NCBI GenBank assembly: GCA_943704525.1
Contig: CALSCQ010002718.1
Coordinates: 1-13,242, forward strand
DNA from: Pigoraptor vietnamica
Taxonomy: Eukaryota; Opisthokonta; Filasterea
Reading direction: 5' to 3'
Length of the DNA stretch: 13,242 nucleotides
The first letter of the stretch is position 1, and the number at the start of each line of letters is the position of its first letter. The notes below the pieces were generated by a model. That model did no database searches. It was given only the letters and a program-made list of their open reading frames with translations, and was not told where the DNA came from. Made by a program: the position numbers and the translations under genes. Positions 1 to 9,500 of this stretch are shown one piece after another.

Positions 1-28
1 CCCCTCTTTTTCCTCCTTGCGAATGCAG
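1..28 (+). other. 3' end of an intron in the histidine kinase gene
   Basis: A pyrimidine-rich run (CCCCTCTTTTTCCTCC) ends in GCAG at 25-28. Reading from 29 leaves one base that completes a split codon, then gives FLSEMVGYVNHELRNP, a normal lead-in to a histidine kinase phosphoacceptor box. The upstream exon is therefore outside the window. Confidence 0.8.
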
Positions 29-2223
29 CTTCCTGTCCGAGATGGTCGGGTACGTCAACCACGAGCTCCGCAATCCGCTTCATGCGATTGTGGGGCTCAA
101 CGCGCATGCGACGGAGGCATCGATGGCGTGCCTGCGTTCGGTGCAGCCGAGCAAGGACGTCCTCCGCGCCATCTACAGCGACCTGCGCGACACGGGCAAC
201 ATGTGCGACCTCATGGTGCGTGGGCGTGTCAATGGCGGGCACAGCCGCGCATTATGCGTTGTTTGTGAATGGCGTCAGCGCTGATATGCGTGCTCGGGCT
301 CGGGCTCGTGTGCGTGGCCCCACCATTTCTCTCTTTCTTTCATTTTTGTTTGATAGCGCTCTCCCGGTACTCATCGACAGTCGTGGTGGAGTGAAGTTCA
401 CCTGGTTTTGTGGCACTGGCATTCATCAACTGACCCGATTTTGTTTTGTGTGTCTGTGTGCGCAGGTTCACATTTGTAATGACGTGCTCGATATTCGGTG
501 AGTGGTCCTGCGTTGCGTCTCCCCCCGAAACGTATCTGTGCGTGGTGCCAACTGAATGGCACGTGACCCAGCGCCCCACCTGCTCATTACCGTCAATTGC
601 CCTCAGAAAACTGGAGGAAGGGAAGCTGCAGGTCAACCACGAACCCGTGAGCCTCAAACGCGTGCTTGCCGACGTCATTGCAATTGTGCAGCCCAAGCTG
701 AGCGAGAAGGCGTCGCTGACGCTCACCTTGGAGCCGTTTGACGAGTCGCTGACGTTCATGAGCGACATAGCGCGCGTCAAGCAGGTGAAAATTGGCTAGC
801 AATCTACCCATGTTTTTTTCTTTCCCCTCTTCTCACCAACCCTTGCTCTCGGGCTCTCTCCCCTCTCTTACTAACTTTGCGCGCGTGCACAGGTCCTTCT
901 CAACTTCGTGACGAACGCTATCAAGTACAGCGACAGCGGCGAAATCCGCGTGCGTGCAAAGGTTGTCGTCAGCGACGGGACGCGCTCGCACCTCAGCGAC
1001 CGCAGCGGACTGACGTCGGTGCAACCGGGCCTTGGGGCCCTTGCGTCAAACCCGGACCAGCGCTGCCTCCGCTTCGAAGTGCAGGACACTGGGCGCGGCG
1101 TGGAGGAGGAGAAGAAGGGTCTTCTGTTCAAGCCGTTCTCTCAGATCGAGGGCGGCCCGAGGCACCAGGGGTCGGGGTCCGGACTCGGCCTCTACCTGTG
1201 CCTCATGCTCGTCGAGCTCATGGGCGGTCACATTGACTATGTGTCGACGTTTGGGGTGGGAAGCACCTTTTGGTTCGAAATACCCCTCATTTCGCCGCCG
1301 GAAGGCTGCGTGGACGCCGACGACCAGGTCACGTCGTTCGTGTCGCTCGCCGTGGACTCGACGGGGGCGCAAAACGCGGCCGACGCCGTGGAGGGCACGT
1401 GGCGTGACGGAAAGTGCGGCGTGACGTCGTCGCATGCGGACCACAACGGCATCGACATTGAGCTTGTGGAAGTGTCGCAAGAATCGGACACGTCGTCGGA
1501 GGAACATGCCGCGGCGATGCACGCACGCGAAAGCACGCGCGTGGAGTGCATCGCGCTGCAGGACGTCGGCGGGGCGGACGGTTGCGTGGAGAGCGCCGCG
1601 ATGAGGAACGACAAGGTGCCTGAGGCGCCGGCCACGGCCAGGATGCGACATCTCGTGTGCGACGACGGCCGGATCAACCGGCTCGTGCTGCGCAGATACC
1701 TGGAGGCGCTGGGCCCGTGCAGCGTCGATGAAGCGGAGAACGGGCAGCAGGCGGTGGACATGGCGGCCGCGGCGCAGAACGTCCGCGGTGCGCCGTACGA
1801 TATCGTGTGGATGGACGTGCGGATGCCGGTCCTCGACGGGATAGGTGGGTCATGCACACACGCAAGGACCACGCAACAGCACGCGCGCGTGTCGCGCGAC
1901 ACCCACACCCACGCACGCGCACTGACTTTAAACTCAGAGTGTCGCCTGGCAATTACTGCTCTCGACTGGTCCGCCCTTCCTTTCGCGCTCGTCCATTGAC
2001 ACATTTCGTTCTCCCTCCCTTTCGCACGCGCGCAGAGGCCACCAAGCGCATCCGCGCCAACCCGGACTGCCGCAAGACGCTCATATTCGGCGTCACCGGC
2101 GACGTCACCGCGCAGGAGATTACCCTCTACCGCGGTATCGGCATGCACGACATTCTCAGCAAGCCCGTCACGCGCGCCGTCATTGCGGACAAGCTGTCGC
2201 GCCTCGAACGGCCGGTCGCCTGA
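29..2223 (+). CDS. Hybrid sensor histidine kinase, 3' part (5' end outside window)
   Basis: Proposed exons are 29-215, 466-497, 607-784, 893-1844 and 2036-2223; they join in frame to give 511 visible residues. The phosphoacceptor box (VNHELRNPLH, His at visible residue 11) is followed by the helix motif ICNDVLDIRKLEEGKL, which is only restored when introns 216-465 and 498-606 are removed. The ATPase domain has an N box (LLNFVTNAIKYS, about 133), a G1 box (DTGRG, 197), an F box (LFKPFSQ) and a G2 box (GSGSGLGL, 225). A low-complexity linker of roughly 110 residues leads to a C-terminal receiver domain with the acidic pair D389/D390, phosphoacceptor D440 (WMDVRMPVLDG), T470 and K492, all intact. 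By family knowledge, ATP phosphorylates the His and the phosphate moves to D440. The input domain lies upstream of the window. I infer an active hybrid kinase in a multistep phosphorelay; the signal is unknown. Confidence 0.93.
785..892 (+). other. Intron with exact TACTAAC branch box
   Basis: The intron runs from GTGAAA to CACAG between exons 3 and 4 of the kinase gene (phase 0). TACTAAC at 869-875 lies 17 bases before the acceptor end and is identical to the strict yeast-type branch sequence. Other introns here have shorter relatives, for example CTAAC at 3543-3547 and 8913-8917. Confidence 0.85.
1845..2035 (+). other. CA-rich intron inside the receiver domain
   Basis: The donor GTGGGT at 1845 and the acceptor CGCGCGCAG at 2035 remove 191 bases and rejoin MPVLDGI to EATKRIR, the usual receiver-domain sequence. 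The first half (about 1855-1920) is CA and CG rich. The intron splits a Glu codon (phase 1) ten residues after the phosphoacceptor Asp. Confidence 0.9.
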
Positions 2224-2305
2224 GGCGGCTTCCCCAATCCAGCGCCTTCGTTCTGTCTTGTGCGTTTGCGTGCATGTGCGTGTGCGTTGCGGCCGCGTTC
2301 CTGTC

Positions 2306-2306
<1 letters not shown>

Positions 2307-2344
<38 letters not shown>
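2307..2344. repeat. Homopolymer of 38 C
   Basis: An uninterrupted run of 38 cytosines lies about 85 bases after the kinase stop codon, probably in its 3' untranslated region. The opposite strand is a 38-base G run that could form G-quadruplexes. The exact length may be unreliable, because long homopolymers are hard to sequence. Confidence 0.95.
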
Positions 2345-2504
2345 ACTCTCCTCTCACGCCGGTCCTGCACCTTTGTTTTCCACCCTTGCATTGCCGCGCG
2401 TCCAAATTCTCTTCCGTTGCCAACGCTTTTTCTCGGTGTTTGCGCCGCATTGACTGCGCGCGTCCAACCCACTATTTTTCTTCTGTCCAGTCTACCCCAC
2501 ATGA

Positions 2505-2569
2505 GCACACCCGCACACACCCACACAGACACACAAACACACACACACACAGACACACACACGCACACG
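2505..2569. repeat. Imperfect (CA)n microsatellite
   Basis: About 65 bases of CA dinucleotides are interrupted by CC, GA and GC steps. Similar CA- or GT-rich stretches occur in the kinase introns, so this is typical simple sequence of this genome. Confidence 0.85.
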
Positions 2570-3014
2570 CTCATTCAACACCACCGAACTTCGAAATGAA
2601 ATTTTTGTTCGACTTGGCGTTTTTCAACAGCGACTCGATACCGTGGGGTGGAGGCGGTCGGCTAGGCAGTCACCATGATGACATCAAAAAGGAAGCCTGT
2701 CGAAACGACTCTGACTGACAATCGGCAAACGTTTGTTTCGCCTAAAACTGAGTGCCCAGCGCGTCACTTTCGCCCTCGCTCTCCTCTGCCACAAGACGAC
2801 GGGCCCGTTGAAAAAAAGCGCACACATTCGTTTCCGCGTCCATTCTCGAAGCGAATATCCTTACGATGAACCCTACCGACCGCTGATGTCGCCCGTTGAG
2901 GGCGCCGCCACAGACGACACTTCGCCGTCGCGTGGCGAGCGCTGTGTGCGCCCCTCTTTCTTCGTCGTGGAAACGCGTGGGACGTCGTCGCATCCCGCAA
3001 CCCCCCTTGCGACG

Positions 3015-6000
3015 ATGGCGGTCGACAGCGCTCGGAGATTTCTGTTTTGCGTCGCCATGCTGTACTTGGTTGTGTCCCCTGCGGTGTTCCTGCGCGCACT
3101 CGCCCTCCGGAGCCACGATAAAGTGTACCACAAACACACGCCAGAGCGACTCGCGGAGCTCCGCGACCGCGTGCGGGGAGTCTTCGTGCACGCGTACGAC
3201 GGCTACATGCGCCACGCGTTCCCGATGGACGAGCTGGACCCGCTCAAGTGCGAGGGAAGAGGGCCCGACCGCCTCAACCCGTGAGTGTTCGCGGATGCAT
3301 AGTGTGTGCGTGCACTGTGTCGAACTCTTTCGCCGTATATGCTGCACTATAGGCCTCTGTGGGGTCTCTTGTCTCGCCTTATGGTCTCCCGTTGGAGCCT
3401 GCGATGTGCCCAACGGTCCTGAGGGGTGATGTTGAGCTCGTTGGTTTATATGCTTGGCATTGTGTCTCTACGTATGGCCACTGCGTGCATGTCGCTGTTC
3501 AGCCCTACTCGGTGCGATCGTCGCGAACTTGCTTAATAGTTGCTAACCGATCGCCACATAGCGCGAACATTCACCTCAACGACGTCCTCGGCGGTTTTCC
3601 GCTTGGGCTCATGGAGAGCCTCAGCACGCTTGCGGTGCGTGTTGGTAGCTATCTGTGTGCCTTATTCGATGTGAAGTCGGTGGGACGATCGCCTTTGATC
3701 TTTGCGTCGTGACGCCCATTCGTAGAGCCCGCTGCCTGCGATATATGACACGACTTTGCGCGTTGTTTGACTGACCTGTTGCAACTGCGGCAGGTCGTCG
3801 GTAATCGCACCGAGTTTGTTCGCGGCGTTTCGCTCGTCATCGCGACGGTCCCGTCGTTCGACGTGGACGCGCACGTGCAGGTGTTCGAGGCCACCATTCG
3901 CCTCATGGGATCGCTCTTGTCCGCGCACCTTCTCATGCTCGACGCGGATGCCATGGCGTCAATGGCCGCGGCAGAGAGGCGCGCGCAGGTGCGGGTATGC
4001 AAAACTAGGCGTTCGTCCGCCGACTGCGATGCGCTCCCGCACGCCGCCGACGCGAGTGCTTACACCCCGACGTACAACGGCGAGTTGCTATGGCTCGCGC
4101 ACGACTTGGGTGTACGCTTGCTGCCTGCGTTCGACAGCCCCACGGGGATACCGTTTCCCCGCGTGAACTTGCGTCTCGGAATGACGCCGTTTGCGCGCGG
4201 GTATGCGGAGAACTGTCCCGCGGGCGCCGGCACCCTTCTGCTTGAGTTTGGGACGTTGAGTCGGCTTACGAACGACTGGCGCTTTGAGGGTGAGTGCGGC
4301 CTTTTTAGGGCTCCCTTATTCGCCTGCAATCGTTATTTCACACATATTATCAATGCATCTACCATCTCGACGCCTCAACTCGCGTTCTCGCAGATGTTGC
4401 ACGACGAGCCGTGCGCGCAATTGTCAGCCGCCGCTCTCCACTGGGACTGCTGGGCAGCGGAATCGACGTCACTTCGGGGCAGTGGACGTCACCCATAAGG
4501 TTGAGCCTTCGCGTTCTGCGCAGGCGTCTGTGCGTACTTTGTATGCGTCCCCCACTTTTCGGTCGCTGTGCAATTGCGTTGACTTTTGTTTGGTCGTAAG
4601 GGTATTTCGAAACGGGGGAGCGACTGATGCCCTGTTGTCCTACTCGCAGCGGCATTGGGGCGGGCATTGACTCATTCTACGAATACCTCTTCAAATCGTA
4701 TGTGATGTTTGGGGACCTCGCCATGCTCGAGCTGTTCAACGACATGTTCGGCGCAGCCACTCGCCACCTCTTTATCCCGGCCACTCAGGTGAGAAAATGC
4801 GTACTGCGATTGTCCCCAAGCGGTCTTTTTGTGTACACCTTGCGGAGGGAATGGAACTGGAGCGTGTGCGTATGCTGAGAACGCTTGGACGACATTGTTC
4901 GCGTGCGTCTCAGTGGCTATGGACCTCCGATGTAAGCGTGCGCGCGCGGTGAAAGGGCTTGGATGGCATTGCTGACCATGCAGTTTTTGCATTGTGAACA
5001 CCGACTTGATTGCATTCCATTCTCAACTCGGCTTTACGTCGCAGTCGTACTCGATGGTGGACATGAACACGGGCATTGTCCGCGGGCATATATCAGACAG
5101 TCTCTCGTGCTTTGTTCCCGGGCTGCAGGTACTCCTTGGCTCGAATCCCTCCGTCTGCTTTGACCTTTTTTTTCCCCTTCGTTTCTTTTCTTTTTCGCTC
5201 CTTTGTGTTCTCTTGCTCTGAGGTCGACAGTGAAATGCACCACAATAACCATCCCAACTGAACCCGCGCGATGATCCACACTCAGCCATTTCTCCTTTCT
5301 AATCGCAGGTTCTCGCAGGGGATGTGCTGGCCGCCCGTCGCTCGCATCTCTTCTGCACAGCCCTCTGGCGCCGCTATGCTGGCATTCCGGAGCGGTTCGG
5401 CGTCGTGAACAGAAACGTGCTGGCGAGTCACTATCCGCTGCGTCCGGAGCTGGCGGAATCGACGTTCCATTTGTTGGAGGCCACGCACGACGCCGAGTTT
5501 TTCAAGATTGGGGAGGATATAGTGACGACTATTGACGAGAGGGCGCGAACTCGGTGCGTGGACGATCTCGGCTTGCTAATGTGTCTGTTCAGCACACCTT
5601 GGATGCAATCTAGTCTGCTTATTCGGCTGCATATTATGTTCGTTATCGTTGCAGGTGCGGTTATGCCACGCTGCAGGACGTGCGATCGGGGGCTCTGGAG
5701 GACCGCATGGAGTCGTTCTTTCTCAGCGAGACGTGCAAGTATCTCTATCTCATCTTCGATCGCGACAACTGGCTCGTCAACCGCTCCGTTGAATATGTTC
5801 TCACAACGGAGGGCCACCCACTGCCAGTCAGTCTACTGCGGTACGGCGGGCATTCGCGCGCACCCCCCTTCGACAACGCGTGGGACCATGCAGCTGCGAT
5901 CTGCCTCGAAATGGGCGCTCGTGCGCAGTGCGACGCAAGCAGCGAACGGGAGCGACTGCGGGCGAGCGGTGTTGGCAAGGGTCGATGCGTCGCACACCCG

Positions 6001-6087
6001 CTGAACTTGAGAGGAGATGCGTGGCGGAGAGTGGAGAGTGCCGCCGTCAGTGCGGTTGAGGCTGTTGTGGAAACACGACCCTTCTGA
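3015..6087 (+). CDS. EDEM-like GH47 alpha-mannosidase (ER-associated degradation)
   Basis: Proposed exons are 3015-3280, 3562-3634, 3794-4289, 4394-4499, 4650-4788, 4914-4931, 5045-5128, 5309-5553 and 5655-6087; they keep frame and give 619 residues. ATG 3015 has a strong context (A at -3, G at +4) and is followed by a signal or anchor segment (about 7-29). The GH47 barrel shows LNDVLGGFPLGLMESL, FEATIRLMGSLLSAH (E145), GIGAGIDSFYEYLFKSY (D321), a PGLQVLAGDV block, YPLRPELAEST (E441), MESFFLSETCKYLYLIFD (E495) and TTEGHPL (T527, E528, H530). Closest in wording to EDEM1. Family role: trimming mannose from misfolded glycoproteins in the ER so that they are sent for degradation. The acidic residues and the Thr expected for catalysis and calcium binding are present, so it is probably active. 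The tail of about 85 residues after the barrel has no KDEL-like signal and no recognised domain. ATG 2886 is an alternative in-frame start. Confidence 0.93.
3281..3561 (+). other. First intron of the EDEM-like gene (281 bases)
   Basis: The donor GTGAGT follows a codon split after two bases. The acceptor CACATAG ends at 3561, and TTGCTAAC (3540-3547) is a good branch site 14 bases before it. Removal joins RLNP to ANIHLNDVLGG, restoring the family sequence. It is the longest intron identified in the window. Confidence 0.88.
4914..4931 (+). other. Proposed 18-base microexon of the EDEM-like gene
   Basis: TCTCAG precedes and GTAAGC follows six in-frame codons reading WLWTSD. Including it gives ATQ-WLWTSD-SYSMVDMNTG, which supplies the tryptophan-rich stretch that EDEM proteins usually have before their V-x-M-x-x-G segment. 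Exon 4650-4788 and exon 5045-5128 are both phase 0 at this point, so the protein stays in frame with or without it. The alternative acceptor at 4983 would shift the frame and is rejected. Confidence 0.5.
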
Positions 6088-6549
6088 ACAGACTGCGGTG
6101 TAACATTCGTAACAAGCCGCGAAGGTCCTTAAAAAGATAAATATCATTCAATATACTATATCAAGTAAATGCATAACTTTACTGCGATAATAGGAATTAG
6201 AACGCATCTAAATACCAAATTTGGGAGGTAGGCCCGCTGTTGGCAACCAATCGGATTGCGTTTTGCGAGTGACTGAGACAGCGGCATCCACGCAGAGGGA
6301 GAGAGAGAGAGCGGAACGCACTGTTCTTGCGAAGAAAAAGCGCCTTTCCTTTCGAACACGTGACCGCACACAAGCGTACCCTTTTGTCGTAGTGTGTCGT
6401 GTGTGGCGTGCTGTTTGCGACTTCCATTTATTCCGCCTTCTCTTGCTCTGTGGCGGTACCTCTCCACTCAATGGGGTGACGTGTCTGTGAGGGCCTTGGG
6501 CCCATCCTACGACACTGCACGCGCTGCGCGCGTGTCCTTCTCTCGCAAA
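6088..6549. other. Spacer with AT-rich island and GA repeat
   Basis: About 460 bases lie between the EDEM stop and the next start codon. Positions 6118-6230 are strikingly AT-rich compared with the flanking exons (for example GATAAATATC and ATATACTATATC) and could hold the EDEM 3' end and a promoter. Positions 6295-6311 are a short GA repeat. I see no canonical AATAAA and no RNA gene. Confidence 0.55.
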
Positions 6550-9500
6550 ATGGACGACATACCCGGTACCGTGGACACGCCGCCCTCGGTCCAGAAGCAT
6601 GCGGCCGCGAACGGCAACGGGTCCAACGTGAGCATTGCGAGTGAGGCGGGGTGGACGTTCGATGGCATCGCGAGTGCGTGCGACTCTCTGCATTCGCTCG
6701 GCGATGGAGGAGAGGCGAAGCTAAAGCCAAACATGCAGCGCGTGGCGGCCATTGCGGCGGCGGCGAGCGTGTCTCGTATGGCCCGCCGCGAACGACCCGA
6801 GTTTGCCGATGCCCTCGAGCTCCCCGTCGCAACGAACACGGTCGTCCGCGTGCCGGACGTCGTGCACGACGACGCTGCCGTCAAGACGTTGCACCCTGTG
6901 GACGCGGTAAAACCCGACGATGCGGCGAACTCCGCGCCAGCTGTTGCGAACGGCGATGCCCTCAACCACGTGGTGCGGCCGGACGACTGGACGTTTGAAA
7001 TCGCGGAAGGGCGCGAAGAGGAGCTTATGTCCAGCTCCCAGCGCCTCTCGCCCCTGATGGGAAGCCGTCGGTCTCTTCGTAGTAGTGCGCGGCGAAAAGA
7101 CCGCGTGAGGACGCTGAAGCGGGACGGTCGGGACGGCAACGCGCACATGTACCTGACGTCGGCGTTTGTGCAGTACGAGCTGTCTCTCCGCAACAGCGTC
7201 ATGTGCGCGATGCTCGGGACGGAAAGGGGCACGGCGGTCCACCGATTCTTTGGGAGAAAGCCGGTCGTGCTCACGTGCAACGTGCTGTGGTTCGTGACGC
7301 TAATATTTATCCTCATGGCGGCTGCCGATGCCGCCGCACTGCGCGCCGTTCCCGCGCCGCTCGTGTGGTCGCTGTGCGCGCTGGACCTCGTCATTCTCGG
7401 GCAGTTCATATCGCACGCGAATGCCTTCATAGTTAAGCGGCTGCTGCATACGTTCGAGTTTTGGTTTCTCGTCGTCCAGACGGTCCTCTTCAGCACGGTG
7501 TTCATCGTTCTCTGGAAGTTCGACTTTCGCACGCCGCTGTCCATCATCGCCTGCATCGCCGTCCTCACGCTCGTCCTCAGCGACGCGCACCATCCCGTCA
7601 TACGCGGTCTCTGCCGCTTCCACGGCGTCGCCGGTGTCATCACGCTCGTCTTCATGTACGTAGTTGTGTACTTTCAGCTTGCGAGCGACTACGACGGCGA
7701 CCAGACGTACACGCTCGGCACGTTCACCATCGACCTGCGGCTCTTCACCGCCGATCGCCTCTTCGCGATTGGCATCTATTACGTCATGTACGTCATTGTG
7801 CTCTTCTTCCGAAAGGACGTCATCTTGCTGCTGACGACGCCGTTCAAGGCGGGCACGCGCCGCGCCGTCCGCCTGCCGCCGCCCACAGTCGCAATCGTGT
7901 CGGACGTTGCCGCCAAGGAATTCGACGCGCTGTCCTCATCGCAAACGTCGTTCCCTCGGTCGTCGCTTCTCGAGAACGCTGTGTCGCACGTGGATCCGGG
8001 CGCAAAGCTGAGCCGCTATCCGTCGGATGCGGTGCTGGTCTCCGGTGAAGCGCCGATCGCGCAACCGTCGCTCGCGCCGACCGCCTCGTTACGTGCAGGA
8101 GAGGGGCGGCCGCCACTTCGTGCCTCGGCGTGGGCTGCAGAGAGCGGTATGGAGTCCTTGAGTGTGGGTAGCAGCATGCTGGCGACGACGGGCCTTCGCA
8201 GCGCAAGCATCGAGAGTGCCAACACCGCCAATGGTCGGGCACGGGGTAGCAGCGCGTCCAACGGGATGGATTCTCTCAGCGTCGTCACGCACGCGCGCGC
8301 ATCGCTCGAGGGCCGTCCGCCGGTCAATCCGGCGCTGCTCATGGCGCCCTCGACCATGGACACTTCGGACAGCCTGAGCCTCAGCAGCAACGTCTCGCGC
8401 ACGGCCAGCATGCAGTCGATATTCTCGCGCCGAGCGGCGCTGTTCACGAGCAATCGCAACCGCAAGAAGCGAGGGCCCCGCGCCCACGTCTACTACATGT
8501 ACTCGCCGCCGCTCGAGCTGGAGTTTCGCTCGCGGCACAACAGCCTCGGGCACGTACTGCTGGGCGAGCGTGTGGCGCTGATCGTCTACAAGCTCTTCCG
8601 TCCGACGGCCGTTTGGGTCTTTGGTGCGATCGTGTGGACGCTCGGCATCATGCTCGTGGGGCTCAACCCGTTTGACTTTGCGATCGTCAACTCGCCGCTG
8701 TCGTACGCTATCTTCGCGTTTGCGATCATCATGCAGGTGGAGCTCACTCTCCGCATCAACGTCGACATTGCGCGGCGGCTCGTGCGAACGTTCGAGGTGT
8801 GTGGTGTTTCGATTGCACTCTTCTCTTGTCTGTCCGCGGATTGCGAATTGTAACGTCAGCTGTCGCATACAATTCCCCCTATGCACTCCATCCCCCCACC
8901 CCTCTCGTCCTTCTAACCCGCCCTCATCTCTTTCAACGCAGTGGTGGTTCGTCATGATACAAGCCGCGGGCGCCGTGTTCGCCTTCTTCTGGATGTGGGG
9001 CTGGCAAGCGCGCAGTGTCAACGTGATATTCGGGGCCGCGGGCAACGTGTACGTGGGCCTCTTCGACGCGCAGTCGGCGCGCCTCAAGACGAGCGCGCGT
9101 TACGGGCTCGTCATGGGGACGTTCTCGCTCGTGCTGAGCTGGGTGTGCGTGTACTTTCAGCTGTCGGACGAGTGGAAGGAGGCGCACATCTTCCGGGTCG
9201 GTTCGCTGCACATCGACGTGCGGCTGTTCCTCTGCGACCGCCTGCTCCTTCTCATAGTCTACTACCTCAAGTACACCATAGCCGCCTTCCAGGACAAGGA
9301 GACGGTCATCTTGCTCAACGCGCCGCTCGTCATCAGCTCGCGCCCGTACATGTCCGGACAGGCCGACGGCGCCGCGCCGGAGCCCATTCTCATCCGCGTC
9401 GAGGAAGATAAGCCGCCGACGGACATTGTGGACGTCGTCGCCCCTCCCACGACGGACCGCAGGGCGAGCCGCGCGGGGTCGTCCGCCGCTCTTCCTGTCA

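Larger units (their letters stand above)
2224..3014. other. Low-complexity spacer between kinase and EDEM genes
   Basis: About 790 bases separate the kinase stop from the chosen EDEM start. It contains the poly-C run and the CA tract listed separately, otherwise mixed sequence with several pyrimidine stretches. A 40-codon frame starting at ATG 2596 (MKFLFDLAFF) has no recognisable features and is probably chance. The frame that includes the EDEM start stays open back to about 2733, but no domain is visible there. The spacer must hold the kinase 3' end and the EDEM promoter; I see no clear TATA box or polyadenylation hexamer. Confidence 0.6.

Noticed and set aside
1237-2574. 445-codon minus-strand open frame with a poly-Gly run
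   Set aside because: It is the antisense of kinase exons 4 and 5, their intron and the poly-C run. GC-biased codons leave the opposite strand open; no domain or plausible composition is seen.
2183-2599. Plus-strand frames with a poly-Pro run
   Set aside because: The proline run is only the translation of the 38-C tract. The frames overlap the end of the kinase and have no other coding signal.
2596-2718. 40-codon frame starting MKFLFDLAFF
   Set aside because: Its start looks like a weak signal peptide, but it is short, has no further features and lies in the probable promoter region of the EDEM-like gene.
4984-5044. Upstream extension of the EDEM exon from acceptor 4983 (FCIVNTDLIAFHS)
   Set aside because: The frame is open, but joining from 4788 or 4931 (phase 0) shifts it. 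The acceptor at 5044 keeps frame and starts at the conserved SYSMVDMNTG.
6507-7655. 382-codon minus-strand open frame
   Set aside because: It is a shadow of module 1 of the membrane protein, rich in Ser/Arg/Thr with no features. The plus strand has conserved repeated motifs.
8089-9087. 332-codon minus-strand open frame crossing an intron
   Set aside because: It is Arg/His-rich antisense to the membrane protein exons and runs through the well-supported intron 8797-8941.
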